A stretch of 60,287 nt of DNA from an uncultured Eubacteriales bacterium (lineage in GTDB: Bacteria; Bacillota; Clostridia; Oscillospirales; Acutalibacteraceae), in NCBI GenBank assembly GCA_949299505.1, contig CASGAS010000004.1:1-60287 (forward strand), read 5' to 3'. The notes under the pieces are model-generated. The model ran no database searches. It was not told where the DNA came from and saw only the letters and a program-made list of their open reading frames with translations. A program made the translations under genes and the position numbers. Numbering within the stretch: the first letter of the stretch is position 1; each line of letters starts with the position of its first letter. This document shows, one piece after another, positions 8,978-18,096 of the stretch.

Positions 8978-9014
8978 AAGAAAAAGCGGCCCGCGCGGGC
9001 GCTTTGCAACAGGC

Positions 9015-9055
9015 GTTCGGCCCCGTATCCGAAAGGGTACGGGGCCGAACGTTTT
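9015..9055 (+). terminator. rho-independent terminator
   Basis: GTTCGGCCCCGTA and its complement enclose a GAAA loop (9015-9050) and are followed by GTTTT. It lies between the convergent phosphoesterase and SDR genes. Confidence 0.9.
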
Positions 9056-9070
9056 AATCTATGTGGTATG

Positions 9071-9753
<683 letters not shown>

Positions 9754-9897
9754 ACCGCCGGCCTCCCTTTCTTTCGTCTGCCCGTATTGTAGCACAAACG
9801 GGGGGCGGTTGTCATCCGGTTTGTGCGCGCACGCCGGTGATTTTTGGAAAAATCCATGTAAATTCTGTGTAAAATCAAAGAATTTTAGGCAGTTTGC

Positions 9898-9926
9898 TTG
9901 ACACCGGCCGGCCTGCGGACTATACT
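9898..9926 (+). promoter_or_regulatory. promoter of the PHP-transporter-deacetylase operon
   Basis: TTGACA (9898-9903), 17-base spacer, TATACT (9921-9926), about 40 bases upstream of the first start codon. Confidence 0.85.
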
Positions 9927-9965
9927 CTGGGGTAGAGACCGAAGCTGCCTTTCGGGAGGCCTGCG

Positions 9966-11237
9966 ATGGAAAGCTACACGTTCCGGCATTTTGTCCCCAA
10001 GGAAAAAGAGGGGACCTATTATACCGTCGATTTCACCGTGCCGCAAGACGCGGCGCGCATCAAGGTCGCGTACGCATACGCGCAGCCGGTCAAGGGTGTT
10101 TTGCGCGATTTTTTGCCGACCAACGTCATCGATTTCGGGCTCATGGACGGCGGCGGGCGGTTCCTGGGCTGGTCGGGCAGCGCGCACAAGTCGGTGTTTA
10201 TCGGCGAGTTTGAATCGACGCACGGCTACCTTTGCGAGCCGGTGCGGGCGGGAACGTGGAAGATTTTGGTCGGCGCGTACCATGTTCTACCCCCGGGCGT
10301 GGAGGTGACCTATACCGTGACGCTGGAGGCGGCGCACGAGCAGCTGCTGTTCGGCGATTTGCACGTTCATTCCACCGCGTCCGACGGCAAATTCGACGCG
10401 TACACCTTAGGGCAGATGGCCAAAAAGCGCGGGCTTGATTTTTTGGGGCTTGCCAACCACAACAACTTCGCCGAAAACCTCCGGCTGCCCTATATCCCCG
10501 GCGTGACGTTCGTGCCGGCGGTCGAGTGGACGCACTACAAGGGGCATATGAACTTTTTCGGCGTCGCCGCACCGTTTGAAAATTCCTTTGTCGCCAATTC
10601 CGAGGCGGAAATGCGCGCGCTCGTGGACGCGGTCCGCGCACGCGGGGCGGTCGTTTCCGTGAACCACCCGAAATGCCCCGTTTGCCCGTATCTGTGGGAA
10701 AGCGACGACACGTTTGACATGGTCGAAATCTGGAACGGCCCGAGCCGGCCGACCAATTTGCGCGGCCTTGCGTACTGGACCGGTCTTTTGAAAGCCGGGC
10801 GGCGGCTGCCCGCCGTCGGCGGCAGCGATTACCACCGCCCCGGCCCCTTTATCCGGTTCGGCAACCCCGTGACCGCCGTATACGCGCCCTCTGCGCGCAG
10901 CGCGGATATTCTGAAAAGCCTGCGCGACGGCCGCGCCTTTGTCACGTCCGGCAAAAACGGTCCGCGGCTTTTCCTCTCCTATGCCGGGGTGGAAATGGGC
11001 GGCGAGGCGGCGCACATTCCGGACGGACGGCTGCACATAGAAGCGACGCAGCTTCGCGGCGGCCGCGTGTGGCTCGTTACCGACCGCGGCGAGCGGAAGC
11101 TCGGGCGGCCTGCGGGCGGGCGGCTTTCGGCGGACGTCCCGGTCGAGGGCGCGCGCTTCGCCTATATTAAGGTTCAAACCGGCGCCGGGGCGCACGCCTT
11201 TCTGCACGCCGTAAGCAACCCGATTTATTTTCGGTAA
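9966..11237 (+). CDS. CehA/McbA-type PHP-domain metallohydrolase
   Basis: 423 residues. An N-terminal beta-rich domain (about 1-125) precedes a PHP metal-binding domain. The metal ligands are recognisable: GDLHVHST (His133, His135), SD (Asp140), NHN (His165), VEWTH (Glu187), NHPK (His234) and GSDYH (Asp288, His290). A short C-terminal beta domain follows. Members of this group hydrolyse carbamates, phosphoesters or similar bonds; the substrate here is unknown. GGGAGG precedes the ATG. It is the first gene of an operon with a GPH-type symporter (25-base gap) and a ChbG-type deacetylase, which points to a carbohydrate-linked substrate. Confidence 0.85.
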   Translation: MESYTFRHFVPKEKEGTYYTVDFTVPQDAARIKVAYAYAQPVKGVLRDFLPTNVIDFGLMDGGGRFLGWSGSAHKSVFIGEFESTHGYLCEPVRAGTWKILVGAYHVLPPGVEVTYTVTLEAAHEQLLFGDLHVHSTASDGKFDAYTLGQMAKKRGLDFLGLANHNNFAENLRLPYIPGVTFVPAVEWTHYKGHMNFFGVAAPFENSFVANSEAEMRALVDAVRARGAVVSVNHPKCPVCPYLWESDDTFDMVEIWNGPSRPTNLRGLAYWTGLLKAGRRLPAVGGSDYHRPGPFIRFGNPVTAVYAPSARSADILKSLRDGRAFVTSGKNGPRLFLSYAGVEMGGEAAHIPDGRLHIEATQLRGGRVWLVTDRGERKLGRPAGGRLSADVPVEGARFAYIKVQTGAGAHAFLHAVSNPIYFR

Positions 11238-11261
11238 ACCCAGATAAAAGGAGGAACCACC

Positions 11262-12608
11262 ATGCAGCAGTCCCCATCTCCGCTTGTCAAACCGACTTCG
11301 CCGTTCCGCTACGGCGTCGGGATGTTCGGCACGTCCATCCCGGTCAACATGTTCAAATCCTTTGCCGCCATTTTCTATGTGGACACGCTGGGGCTTTCCA
11401 TGGACCATTACTCCCTGGTGCTGTTTATCTACACGTTCCTGGATGCGATTGACAACCCCATCTACGGCTTTTTGTCGGACAACACCCGGACCAAATGGGG
11501 CCGCCGCCGGCCGTGGCTCGTCATCGGCACGCCGCTTCTGGTGCTGTTTTTCATCCTGTTTTACAACGTCCCGGATTTTGTGCAGAGCAACGAGACGCGC
11601 CTGTTCTGGTACATGCTCGTCACCTACCTTTTGACCGGCACGCTCGACTCCGTGATGAACGCGGGCTACGGCGCGCTGTTCCCGGAGCTGTTCAAAAAGG
11701 ACGCGGACCGCGCCAAGGCCAACGCCGTGCGCCAGACCTTCCAGCTGCTCGCCATGGTCATCAGCATTGCGCTGACCCCGATGATTACCGAAGCGATCGG
11801 CTACAGCTTAACCTCCGTCATTTACGGCGTCGTCGCGCTCGCCGTCGTGCTGTACTGCGCGTTCGGCTGCCATGAAAACCCCGAAAACTACACCACCGCC
11901 GAACGTCCCCACCTCATCCGCAGCATCGTCGACCTCCTGCGCAACCCGAAATTCTGGATTTTCGGCGTCTGCGGCGCGTTCTATTCCGCGGCGTTCTCGC
12001 TGATTTCGCAGGCAGTTCCGTTTTACGTCAAATATACCCTCGGCCTCGGCGGCAGCATGACGACGGTTATGCTCGGCATTGTGTTCGTCGCCGCGGTGCT
12101 CGGGATTCTCTGCTGGTCGCGCGTTGTCAAAAAGATTTCCGTTATGAAAATCTGGCGCGCCGGCTTCATCATCATGGCGGTCGCCTTTTTGCCGCTGTAT
12201 TTTGTCAATTCCTTTGCGCTGGCGGTGCCCATTGCCTGCGTGGTGGGCTTCGGCGTCGCGGCGTGCCTGACGACGATGGACTGTATCGGCGCGAAAATCG
12301 TGGACGACGACTACGAAAAGCACGGGATTAAGCGCGAGGGGACCATTTCGAGCCTGATGGGCGTGATGAACCGCTTAAACGGGCTTTATACCTCCCTGGC
12401 CTTTTTTGTGGTGGGCCGCCTGTTTTCGTTTGAAAGCGGCGACGCCCCCGGCCCCAATCCCGGCGAAGCGTCCCGGGTGCTTCTGTGCCTGTTCCCGGCC
12501 GCGGCGATGATTCTTGCGACCGTTTTCTCGTTCTTCCTGCATTTCCGCGAAGAACAGAAGGAAAAGGCCGCAGAGAAAGAACTCCAGCCGCAGCAAAAGG
12601 ACGCGTAA
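11262..12608 (+). CDS. GPH-family (MFS) sugar:cation symporter
   Basis: 448 residues with about 12 transmembrane segments. The N-terminal half has LDAIDNPIYGFLSDNTRTKWGRRRPW, the hallmark loop of the glycoside-pentoside-hexuronide:cation symporters (MelB/XynB relatives). This family takes up glycosides or uronides with Na+ or H+. The ATG follows AAAGGAGGAACC. It sits between the PHP hydrolase and the deacetylase, whose ATG begins one base after this stop codon. The lysine- and glutamine-rich C-terminus is cytoplasmic. Confidence 0.92.
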   Translation: MQQSPSPLVKPTSPFRYGVGMFGTSIPVNMFKSFAAIFYVDTLGLSMDHYSLVLFIYTFLDAIDNPIYGFLSDNTRTKWGRRRPWLVIGTPLLVLFFILFYNVPDFVQSNETRLFWYMLVTYLLTGTLDSVMNAGYGALFPELFKKDADRAKANAVRQTFQLLAMVISIALTPMITEAIGYSLTSVIYGVVALAVVLYCAFGCHENPENYTTAERPHLIRSIVDLLRNPKFWIFGVCGAFYSAAFSLISQAVPFYVKYTLGLGGSMTTVMLGIVFVAAVLGILCWSRVVKKISVMKIWRAGFIIMAVAFLPLYFVNSFALAVPIACVVGFGVAACLTTMDCIGAKIVDDDYEKHGIKREGTISSLMGVMNRLNGLYTSLAFFVVGRLFSFESGDAPGPNPGEASRVLLCLFPAAAMILATVFSFFLHFREEQKEKAAEKELQPQQKDA

Positions 12609-12609
12609 C

Positions 12610-13464
12610 ATGGAAAAATTCCTCATTCTGCACGCCGACGACCTCGGCTACAACGCGCAGCAGAACGCGGCGATTGCCGAGCTTTGGGAAAAAGGCCTGC
12701 TTACCTCCACCTCCCTTTTGCCCGTCGCGCCCGAAGCGGCGGCCGGCGTGCGCTTTTTGCGGGAGACCGGCTGCCCGGCAGGCGTGCACTGGGTTCTCAA
12801 TTCCGACAGCGATGCGGCGCGCTGGCAAAGCCTTACGCGCGCGAAATCCTTGACCGACGGCAGGGGCATGCGGGCAAACGCCCTTGCCGCGGGGCTTCTT
12901 GCGAAGCGGCGCGAGGTCTACGCGGAGCTGGAGGCGCAGGTGCTCTATATGCGCATCCGCGGCGCGGCGCCCGACCACGCCGACAACCATTGCGCGACGC
13001 TGTACGGCGTCAACGGGCGGCGGTTTTTTCTGGATGCGTTCGAGCTGTGCCGCAAATACAGCCTGCCGTTCCGGTTCCCGAAAACGCCGGGCTTTCTGGA
13101 ACGGCAGCTCGGCCGAAAGCTGCCCGGCCCCGTGCTGCGCCTGCAAAGCATGCTTGTCGCGTGCGGGGAAAGGCGCGGGGTGCAAATGCCCGACGACGTC
13201 GTCTCGAACCCGTGGAACATGGCGCGCATCCAAAATTACGAAACGCTGCGTCGGTACTATCTCGACGCGGTGGACGCGGTCGGTCCCGGCGTGACGGAAC
13301 TATTTTTCCATCCGGCGGCGCCGAACCCGGACGCGGGACCCGAGTGGCAGAAGCGCGTTTATGAATACGAGCTTCTGAAAAGCGGCGACCTTTTGGAGCG
13401 CGCGGCGCAAAAAGGCGTACGCGTCGTCTCCTGGGGTATTTTTTCCGAGCTTCCAAAGCCATAA
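12610..13464 (+). CDS. ChbG/YdjC-family carbohydrate deacetylase
   Basis: 284 residues. YdjC-fold proteins are metal-dependent and remove N-acetyl groups from chito-oligosaccharides or related sugars. The conserved HADDLG (His8, Asp10, Asp11) near the start provides base and metal ligands. His60 in GVHW and the D-H-A-D-N-H cluster (122-127) complete the expected site. The ATG at 12610 starts one base after the symporter's stop codon, so the gene is co-translated. With the symporter and PHP hydrolase it forms a probable uptake-and-processing cassette for an acetylated glycoside; the exact sugar is inference. Confidence 0.9.
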   Translation: MEKFLILHADDLGYNAQQNAAIAELWEKGLLTSTSLLPVAPEAAAGVRFLRETGCPAGVHWVLNSDSDAARWQSLTRAKSLTDGRGMRANALAAGLLAKRREVYAELEAQVLYMRIRGAAPDHADNHCATLYGVNGRRFFLDAFELCRKYSLPFRFPKTPGFLERQLGRKLPGPVLRLQSMLVACGERRGVQMPDDVVSNPWNMARIQNYETLRRYYLDAVDAVGPGVTELFFHPAAPNPDAGPEWQKRVYEYELLKSGDLLERAAQKGVRVVSWGIFSELPKP

Positions 13465-13547
13465 GCCGAAAGCAAAAGCACGGCGGGGCGTAAAAGGCGT
13501 CCCGCCGAAAAAGTCTCGGAAAATCTTTGAAAAAGCGAAAAAAGGCA

Positions 13548-13576
13548 TTGACAGACAGCAAAAATTCTGCTATTAT
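13548..13576 (+). promoter_or_regulatory. tRNA-Asn promoter
   Basis: TTGACA (13548-13553), 17-base spacer, TATTAT (13571-13576), 21 bases before the tRNA. Confidence 0.85.
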
Positions 13577-13597
13577 ATTCGAGCGTCAAAGCTATAT

Positions 13598-13673
13598 TCC
13601 TCCATAGCTCAGTCGGTAGAGCACGCGGCTGTTAACCGCGGTGTCGTTGGTTCGAGTCCAACTGGGGGAGCCA
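13598..13673 (+). tRNA. tRNA-Asn (GTT)
   Basis: A 76-base cloverleaf with encoded CCA. The acceptor stem is TCCTCCA paired with TGGGGGA, with a G discriminator base. The D arm AGCTCAGTCGGTAGAGC, anticodon loop CTGTTAA (anticodon GTT) and T arm GTTGG-TTCGAGT-CCAAC are all intact. It has its own promoter and a strong terminator directly after the CCA. Confidence 0.97.
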
Positions 13674-13755
13674 AACAGAAAAGGGATGCCGCGGGCATCC
13701 CTTTTCTGTTTTTCTTTCTATTGCACACAAACCGCCGCCGTGGTTAACGGCCGCA
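13641..13755 (+). repeat. direct repeat, copy 1 (tRNA-Asn 3' part plus terminator)
   Basis: This 115-base segment holds the tRNA from the anticodon 3' stem to CCA, the terminator and about 40 downstream bases. It recurs without gaps 242 bases further on. Confidence 0.9.
13675..13717 (+). terminator. tRNA-Asn terminator
   Basis: ACAGAAAAGGGATGCC and its complement form a stem ending at 13709, followed by TTTTTCTTTC. It starts two bases after the tRNA CCA. Confidence 0.93.
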
Positions 13756-13882
13756 GCGGCTGTTAACTGGCGCACGGGCCTGCGCCGCCGGGGGCGGAAG
13801 CAGCGGGCCCGTGCGCAGGAAGAAACAAGGAGCGCCGCGAAGCGCACCAAGCGAGCGGCGCGACTATGTTTCTGACCGGCAA

Positions 13883-13997
13883 GTGTCGTTGGTTCGAGTC
13901 CAACTGGGGGAGCCAAACAGGAAGGGAATGCCCAAGGCATTCCTTTCCTGTTTTTCTTTCTGCTGTACACAAACCGCCGCCGTGGTTAACAGCCGCA
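13883..13997 (+). repeat. direct repeat, copy 2: tRNA-Asn 3' fragment (13883-13915) and terminator
   Basis: The 33-base tRNA remnant is identical to copy 1. The terminator stem has diverged but stays paired, with two compensatory base-pair changes and one G-U. About 12 of 115 positions differ. The 5' half of a tRNA is missing: the sequence before it (about 13760-13882) is unrelated and cannot form a D arm or anticodon arm. The stem can also end transcription of the leftward ATPase gene. Confidence 0.85.
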
Positions 13998-14012
13998 CGA
14001 GGGAGGCTTTGT

Positions 14013-15440
14013 TTATTCAGACAGGAAGAGAACGGTCTGGTCGCATAGCTCCTGCAGATTTTTGCGTCTGGCGTCCAAAATCAGAACCGCCATTCCGTGC
14101 CCGGAAAGGTCCTGCAGGATTTCCCGAAGCTCTATAAGTCCCTTTTCGTCCAGACCGCGCGCCGGGCGGTCCAGCACCAGCAAAGCGCACTGCATCAGCA
14201 GCGCGCGCCGCGCAAGAACGCGCAGATTCAAAAGCGGTTCCTCGCGCCGTTCCGCCTTTGCGCGTTCCGCCGCCTGGATCAGCTCTGCTTCTTCGCTTTC
14301 CAGCAGCCGCCGGACCTTTTTTTGCAGCCGCGGCGGACGGTGCGCGCCGCCGATGCGCGCGGATGCAAGAAACATATTGTCCAGGATGCTGAAATTGGGC
14401 AGGATCGTCGCGTCGAAAAGCAGGCTGCGCACAACGCAGAGCTTCCGTCGCACCCGCCAGGGCATCTTTTTCTTTGTATAGTCCCGCCCGAGCAGCCGCA
14501 GGGAGGCCGCGGAAAACCGGCCCTCGTCAAAGGCCTGCATCAACTGTTCGACATAGCGCTCTTCCGGGCAGGCGATTCCCAACGTTGCGCCGCTGCGCAC
14601 GGAAAAAGAACACGCGCGGTCCAACACTTTGACCCGCTGCGCCGAAAGAACCGTGCCGCTTGCCTGCCACGCGGCGGGCGGGGGAAACGGCTCTGCCGCA
14701 GGCGGACTGGCTTCGCTGTACACCTTCAGCAGCTCCTCCGAAACCTCGCCGTGCAAAAGCGTTTTGACCCGTGTCCCCTGCCGCATAATCACAAACCGGT
14801 CGGCGAACAGCAGCCGCTTGTCCGCGCGGTTGACCAGCAAAACCACGGTCCGTCCCTGCGCCGTCAAAACACGCAGCAGCCGTTCCAGCTGCACAATGTC
14901 CGTCCGATGCTGGAACGCCGCCATGCAGTCCAGAAAGAAAAATCGCGCGCCGTGCAGCGCGTGGCGCACAAGCTCAAGAAAAACACATTCGACCCGGCTA
15001 AGGCGCTGTACCTTCGCGCCGGCCGGGATGCGCGTTTCCAATCCGTAGGCGGTAAGGATTTGCCTTGCCTGTTCCTCATAATGTCTGCGGCGGATACTCA
15101 GCTTCCAAAGCGGGATTTCGCCGAATACGCAGAGGTTTTCCGCAACCGTGCAGCTGGGCAAAAGCCCGCGCTCCTCCCAGATAAACGCAAACTGCCCAAG
15201 CGCCGGGTTGTGCTTCGGCGTCCAGCCGACGTCCTCCCCGTCTATAAGCAGCCGCATTTGCCATTCGCCGGTGTTCTTTCCGGCGAGCAGCTGCATAAAA
15301 GCCGTTTTCCCGGCGTTGTGCGTGCCGTACAGGCAGCAGATTTCCCCCGCTTCGGCGCTGAAATAGAAATGGTCCAGCACGTCCAGCTTCAAAAACCGTC
15401 CGCAGGCGTTTTCCACACGAAGCGCTTCCCCGTTCGTCAT
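14013..15440 (-). CDS. degenerate RbsA-like tandem ABC ATPase (probable pseudo-ATPase)
   Basis: 475 residues with the layout of RbsA/MglA double-cassette sugar ATPases but with most catalytic motifs lost. Cassette 1 keeps a Walker A-like GTHNAGKT (39-46), but its signature is LSRVE (147-151), its Walker B ends D-C (171-172) with no catalytic Glu, and Asn204 stands at the H-loop. Cassette 2 has no Walker A (GIACPEERY, 288-296), no LSGG motif, and LDRPARGLD where LDEPTRGID is expected. The gene overlaps the histidine kinase gene by four bases (ATGA), not a permease gene. It is transcribed away from a complete RbsA homologue at 19660. I infer a regulatory or sensing role with the kinase, not transport power. 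Confidence 0.8.
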   Translation of the reverse strand: MTNGEALRVENACGRFLKLDVLDHFYFSAEAGEICCLYGTHNAGKTAFMQLLAGKNTGEWQMRLLIDGEDVGWTPKHNPALGQFAFIWEERGLLPSCTVAENLCVFGEIPLWKLSIRRRHYEEQARQILTAYGLETRIPAGAKVQRLSRVECVFLELVRHALHGARFFFLDCMAAFQHRTDIVQLERLLRVLTAQGRTVVLLVNRADKRLLFADRFVIMRQGTRVKTLLHGEVSEELLKVYSEASPPAAEPFPPPAAWQASGTVLSAQRVKVLDRACSFSVRSGATLGIACPEERYVEQLMQAFDEGRFSAASLRLLGRDYTKKKMPWRVRRKLCVVRSLLFDATILPNFSILDNMFLASARIGGAHRPPRLQKKVRRLLESEEAELIQAAERAKAERREEPLLNLRVLARRALLMQCALLVLDRPARGLDEKGLIELREILQDLSGHGMAVLILDARRKNLQELCDQTVLFLSE

Positions 15441-16471
15441 TTCTGCTCCAACTCCTTCGGCGGCGGCCAGGGCAGCGCGATTTCGACCTGTGTGCCGGCA
15501 CCCTGCGTGCTTTCCACGTTTAGGCCGTATTCTTCCCCGTACAAGTACTGGATGCGGCGGTGGATGTTCCGCAGGGCAATGCCCGCGCCGTGCTGCGGCG
15601 CTTCGTCCGCGGAGGACTGCGCCTCGTAAATGGCGCGGTGGATTTTGCGCAAATGCTCCGGGCTCATTCCCACGCCGTCGTCGGCAACATACAAATACAG
15701 CCGCTTGCCCGTGTGGGCGGCCGATACCGTCACACTGCCCTTCCCCGATTTGCGCTCCAGACCGTGGAACACCGCGTTTTCAACCAGCGGCTGCAGCATC
15801 AGCTTCGGAATCGGATAGCTGCGGATGGTCAGCTCCTCGGTCGACGCGTCGACCGAAAGCGTGAATCGGTTGGAAAAGCGATACCCTTGAATCACAAAAT
15901 ATTTTTGGACGTTGTTTAATTCCTTGCCAAGCGAAACGATGTCGTCTCCCTGGCTGATGCTGTACCGAAAGAACGCCGCCAGCGCTTCCGCCATTTCCGC
16001 GGCGCTGTCTGCGCCCTGCGCATAGGCGAGCCCGCGGACGGAATCCAATGTATTGTACAGAAAATGCGGATTGATTTGGTGCTGCAGCATGGAAAACTTG
16101 ATTTGGCTTGCAAGCTCGCGGTTGTTGTATTCCGCCTCCACGCTCCGCTTGAACCGGGCGGCCGCGTCCGCCCAATCGCCGCCCAGCAGCATGTCCAGCG
16201 GCGCCTGCGGCAGCCCCGCGCGCTCGAGCTCTTCCTGCAGCTCGTTTTGCTTGATTTTTTCGGAAACCCTGTGCAAGGGCAAAAGAAAGCAGAACAGAAA
16301 CGCCGCTGCCGCCGCGACGGTGCAGACCAGGCAAACGACACCAAGCCATATTTTCCCGCACAGCAACAAAGCGACTGCGCCCGCACCGGCCGTACAGGCC
16401 AGCAATGCGGCGGCACCGACGGTTACGGGCGCGCGAAAGCCTTTTCGCGCGCTGCTTTTTGTTTCACGCAT
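15437..16471 (-). CDS. LytS/YesM-type sensor histidine kinase without extracytoplasmic sensor domain
   Basis: 344 residues. Two transmembrane helices (about 14-36 and 42-64) are joined by only about five residues, so there is no external ligand domain, unlike typical YesM kinases. A short linker leads to the His_kinase domain (HQINPHFLYN, phospho-acceptor His136) and an HATPase domain (VENAVFHGLE with Asn232, DDGVGM, GIALRN). The ATG at 16471 is preceded by GAGGGG. A TTG at 16486 is in frame but has no proper site. It lies 11 bases after the response regulator and overlaps the degenerate ATPase gene. The architecture resembles intramembrane kinases that sense through a transporter. Confidence 0.9.
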   Translation of the reverse strand: MRETKSSARKGFRAPVTVGAAALLACTAGAGAVALLLCGKIWLGVVCLVCTVAAAAAFLFCFLLPLHRVSEKIKQNELQEELERAGLPQAPLDMLLGGDWADAAARFKRSVEAEYNNRELASQIKFSMLQHQINPHFLYNTLDSVRGLAYAQGADSAAEMAEALAAFFRYSISQGDDIVSLGKELNNVQKYFVIQGYRFSNRFTLSVDASTEELTIRSYPIPKLMLQPLVENAVFHGLERKSGKGSVTVSAAHTGKRLYLYVADDGVGMSPEHLRKIHRAIYEAQSSADEAPQHGAGIALRNIHRRIQYLYGEEYGLNVESTQGAGTQVEIALPWPPPKELEQK

Positions 16472-16482
16472 AAAGCATCCCC

Positions 16483-18096
16483 TCAATACACGCTGTGCAT
16501 TCGCTGATACACCGACGGATTTACGCCTGTATATTGCTTAAACTGGCGAGAAAAATATTTGACGTCGTGGTACCCGACCGCGCCGCAGACGTTTTTGACT
16601 ACGGAACCGGGCTTGGACAGCAGCGCCTTTGCCTGTTCCATCCGGATGTGCAGCAGGTGCTCGGAATACGTCATGTTTGTTTTGCTTTTGATAAGGCCGG
16701 ACAGGTAAGCGGGATTTAGGCCGATTGCCGCCGCGACGTCGTCCAGCTGCAAGTCGTCGGCATAGTGCGCGCGGATGTACTGCAGCGCGCTGCGGACGTG
16801 CCGGTCCTTCCACAGCGTCTGGCTTTCCAGATATTGCGAAAAGATTTCTTTCAAAAGCGGTACAACGCGCGCAAACAGCTGCTTCGGCTTTTTCTCGGTT
16901 TCGCAAAGCCAGAAAATCTGCTGCTGCTTTTCCGGCGCCGCGCCGTTTTCAAAATAGCCCGCTGCGACAGAGAAAAACACCTGCGCAAAGGCGCGCAGCC
17001 GCACGCGGCTTTGTACGCCCGTAAGGCCGACGTCGCCTGCATAAAGCGCTTCCAGCAGCGCCGAAAAGGCCTTGGCGTCCAAATCGACAAACGCCAGGCG
17101 CACCTGTTCCTCCCAAACTGCCGTGTTTTTGGAAGCCTCGGAAACGGTATCCACCAATTTGCCGGGGAGTGCGGCAAAGGCGTACGCCCGTCCCCGTTCG
17201 TCTAGAAAACGTCGTTCCAGGCTGCAAGCGGCCTGCTTGTAGCAGGCGGGCAAGGTCTCGCGGGACTGGCAAAAGCTGAGCCCCACCGTTACACGGCAGC
17301 CGTCAAATCCCTGCATATATTTGTCCGCAAGCGCCACAAGGCCATCCGCCGCCTTTAGGAACCGTTCGCACTCTTTCTGCCGCAGCGCCGCCAAAAAGAA
17401 GATGCGTCCGTCCGCCTGCGCATAGCCGCTGCGGTCCAGGCACCATCCCATGCGCTCGGCCCACAAGGATTCAAAATGCGTCATTTGCTGCCGCTCGTAC
17501 CATTCCCGGTTGTCCCACGGCGACTCCAGCTGCATCAGGCCTACGCAAAGCTGTTCGCCGTGCGTCTCCGGCCAGGGTCGGTTGCCGCAGGCGTCCGGAA
17601 ACTGCGCGGGAACCTCCCCGGCCATGGCTTTTTCAAAAAACAGCCGCCACAACGTACGGTTCTTTGTCTGCAGGTCCGTTTGCAGGGTCTGCAGGTCGTC
17701 CTGCCGCTTCTGCGTTTCTTCAATGGCAAGAACGGCTTTTTTCAAAGCCATGTTCAGCTCGTCGCGATCAATCGGCTTAACCAGATAATCGGAAATGTGA
17801 AACTGCATGGCTTTTTGCGCATAGGCAAACTCCTGATACCCGCTGATGATGATAAAGTGCGGGCGGAGCTTCTCCTGATAGCAGCGCGCAACCAGCTCCA
17901 GCCCGTCCAGGCCGGGCATGCGGATGTCCAGCAGAACAATGTCCGGCTGCAGCTCTCGAATCCGTTGATATCCCTCCAGACCGTCTGTGGAGACGGCAAC
18001 CACCTCTAATTGCAGCTTTTCCCACTCGCCAAGGCGTAAGATCAAGTCGCAGATGATTTTCTCATCATCGATGATCAGCACTTTTCGCACGCCCAT
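16483..18096 (-). CDS. YesN/AraC-type response regulator
   Basis: 537 residues. An N-terminal receiver domain has the phospho-acceptor Asp57 in VLLDIRMPG and the conserved Lys in LVKPID. A middle region of about 300 residues has no motif I recognise. The C-terminal pair of AraC helix-turn-helices (about 430-535) includes DDVAAAIGLNPAYLSGLIKSKTN and the ending GYHDVKYFSRQFKQYTGVNPSVYQR. The ATG at 18096 has AAGGAAG upstream. It is first in the operon with the kinase and pseudo-ATPase and is divergent from the sugar transporter operon, which it probably activates. Confidence 0.93.
   Translation of the reverse strand: MGVRKVLIIDDEKIICDLILRLGEWEKLQLEVVAVSTDGLEGYQRIRELQPDIVLLDIRMPGLDGLELVARCYQEKLRPHFIIISGYQEFAYAQKAMQFHISDYLVKPIDRDELNMALKKAVLAIEETQKRQDDLQTLQTDLQTKNRTLWRLFFEKAMAGEVPAQFPDACGNRPWPETHGEQLCVGLMQLESPWDNREWYERQQMTHFESLWAERMGWCLDRSGYAQADGRIFFLAALRQKECERFLKAADGLVALADKYMQGFDGCRVTVGLSFCQSRETLPACYKQAACSLERRFLDERGRAYAFAALPGKLVDTVSEASKNTAVWEEQVRLAFVDLDAKAFSALLEALYAGDVGLTGVQSRVRLRAFAQVFFSVAAGYFENGAAPEKQQQIFWLCETEKKPKQLFARVVPLLKEIFSQYLESQTLWKDRHVRSALQYIRAHYADDLQLDDVAAAIGLNPAYLSGLIKSKTNMTYSEHLLHIRMEQAKALLSKPGSVVKNVCGAVGYHDVKYFSRQFKQYTGVNPSVYQRMHSVY

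Noticed and set aside
13479-13510. CGGCGGGGCG/CGTCCCGCCG hairpin after the deacetylase gene as a terminator
   Set aside because: On the coding strand it is followed by A-rich, not T-rich, sequence, so I do not call it a rho-independent terminator.
13632-13970. Leftward ORFs of 112 and 69 aa containing 'LDSNQRH' and 'PVGLEPTT' strings
   Set aside because: These are the well-known false translations of the antisense strand of tRNA genes; they cover the tRNA-Asn and its duplicated fragment.
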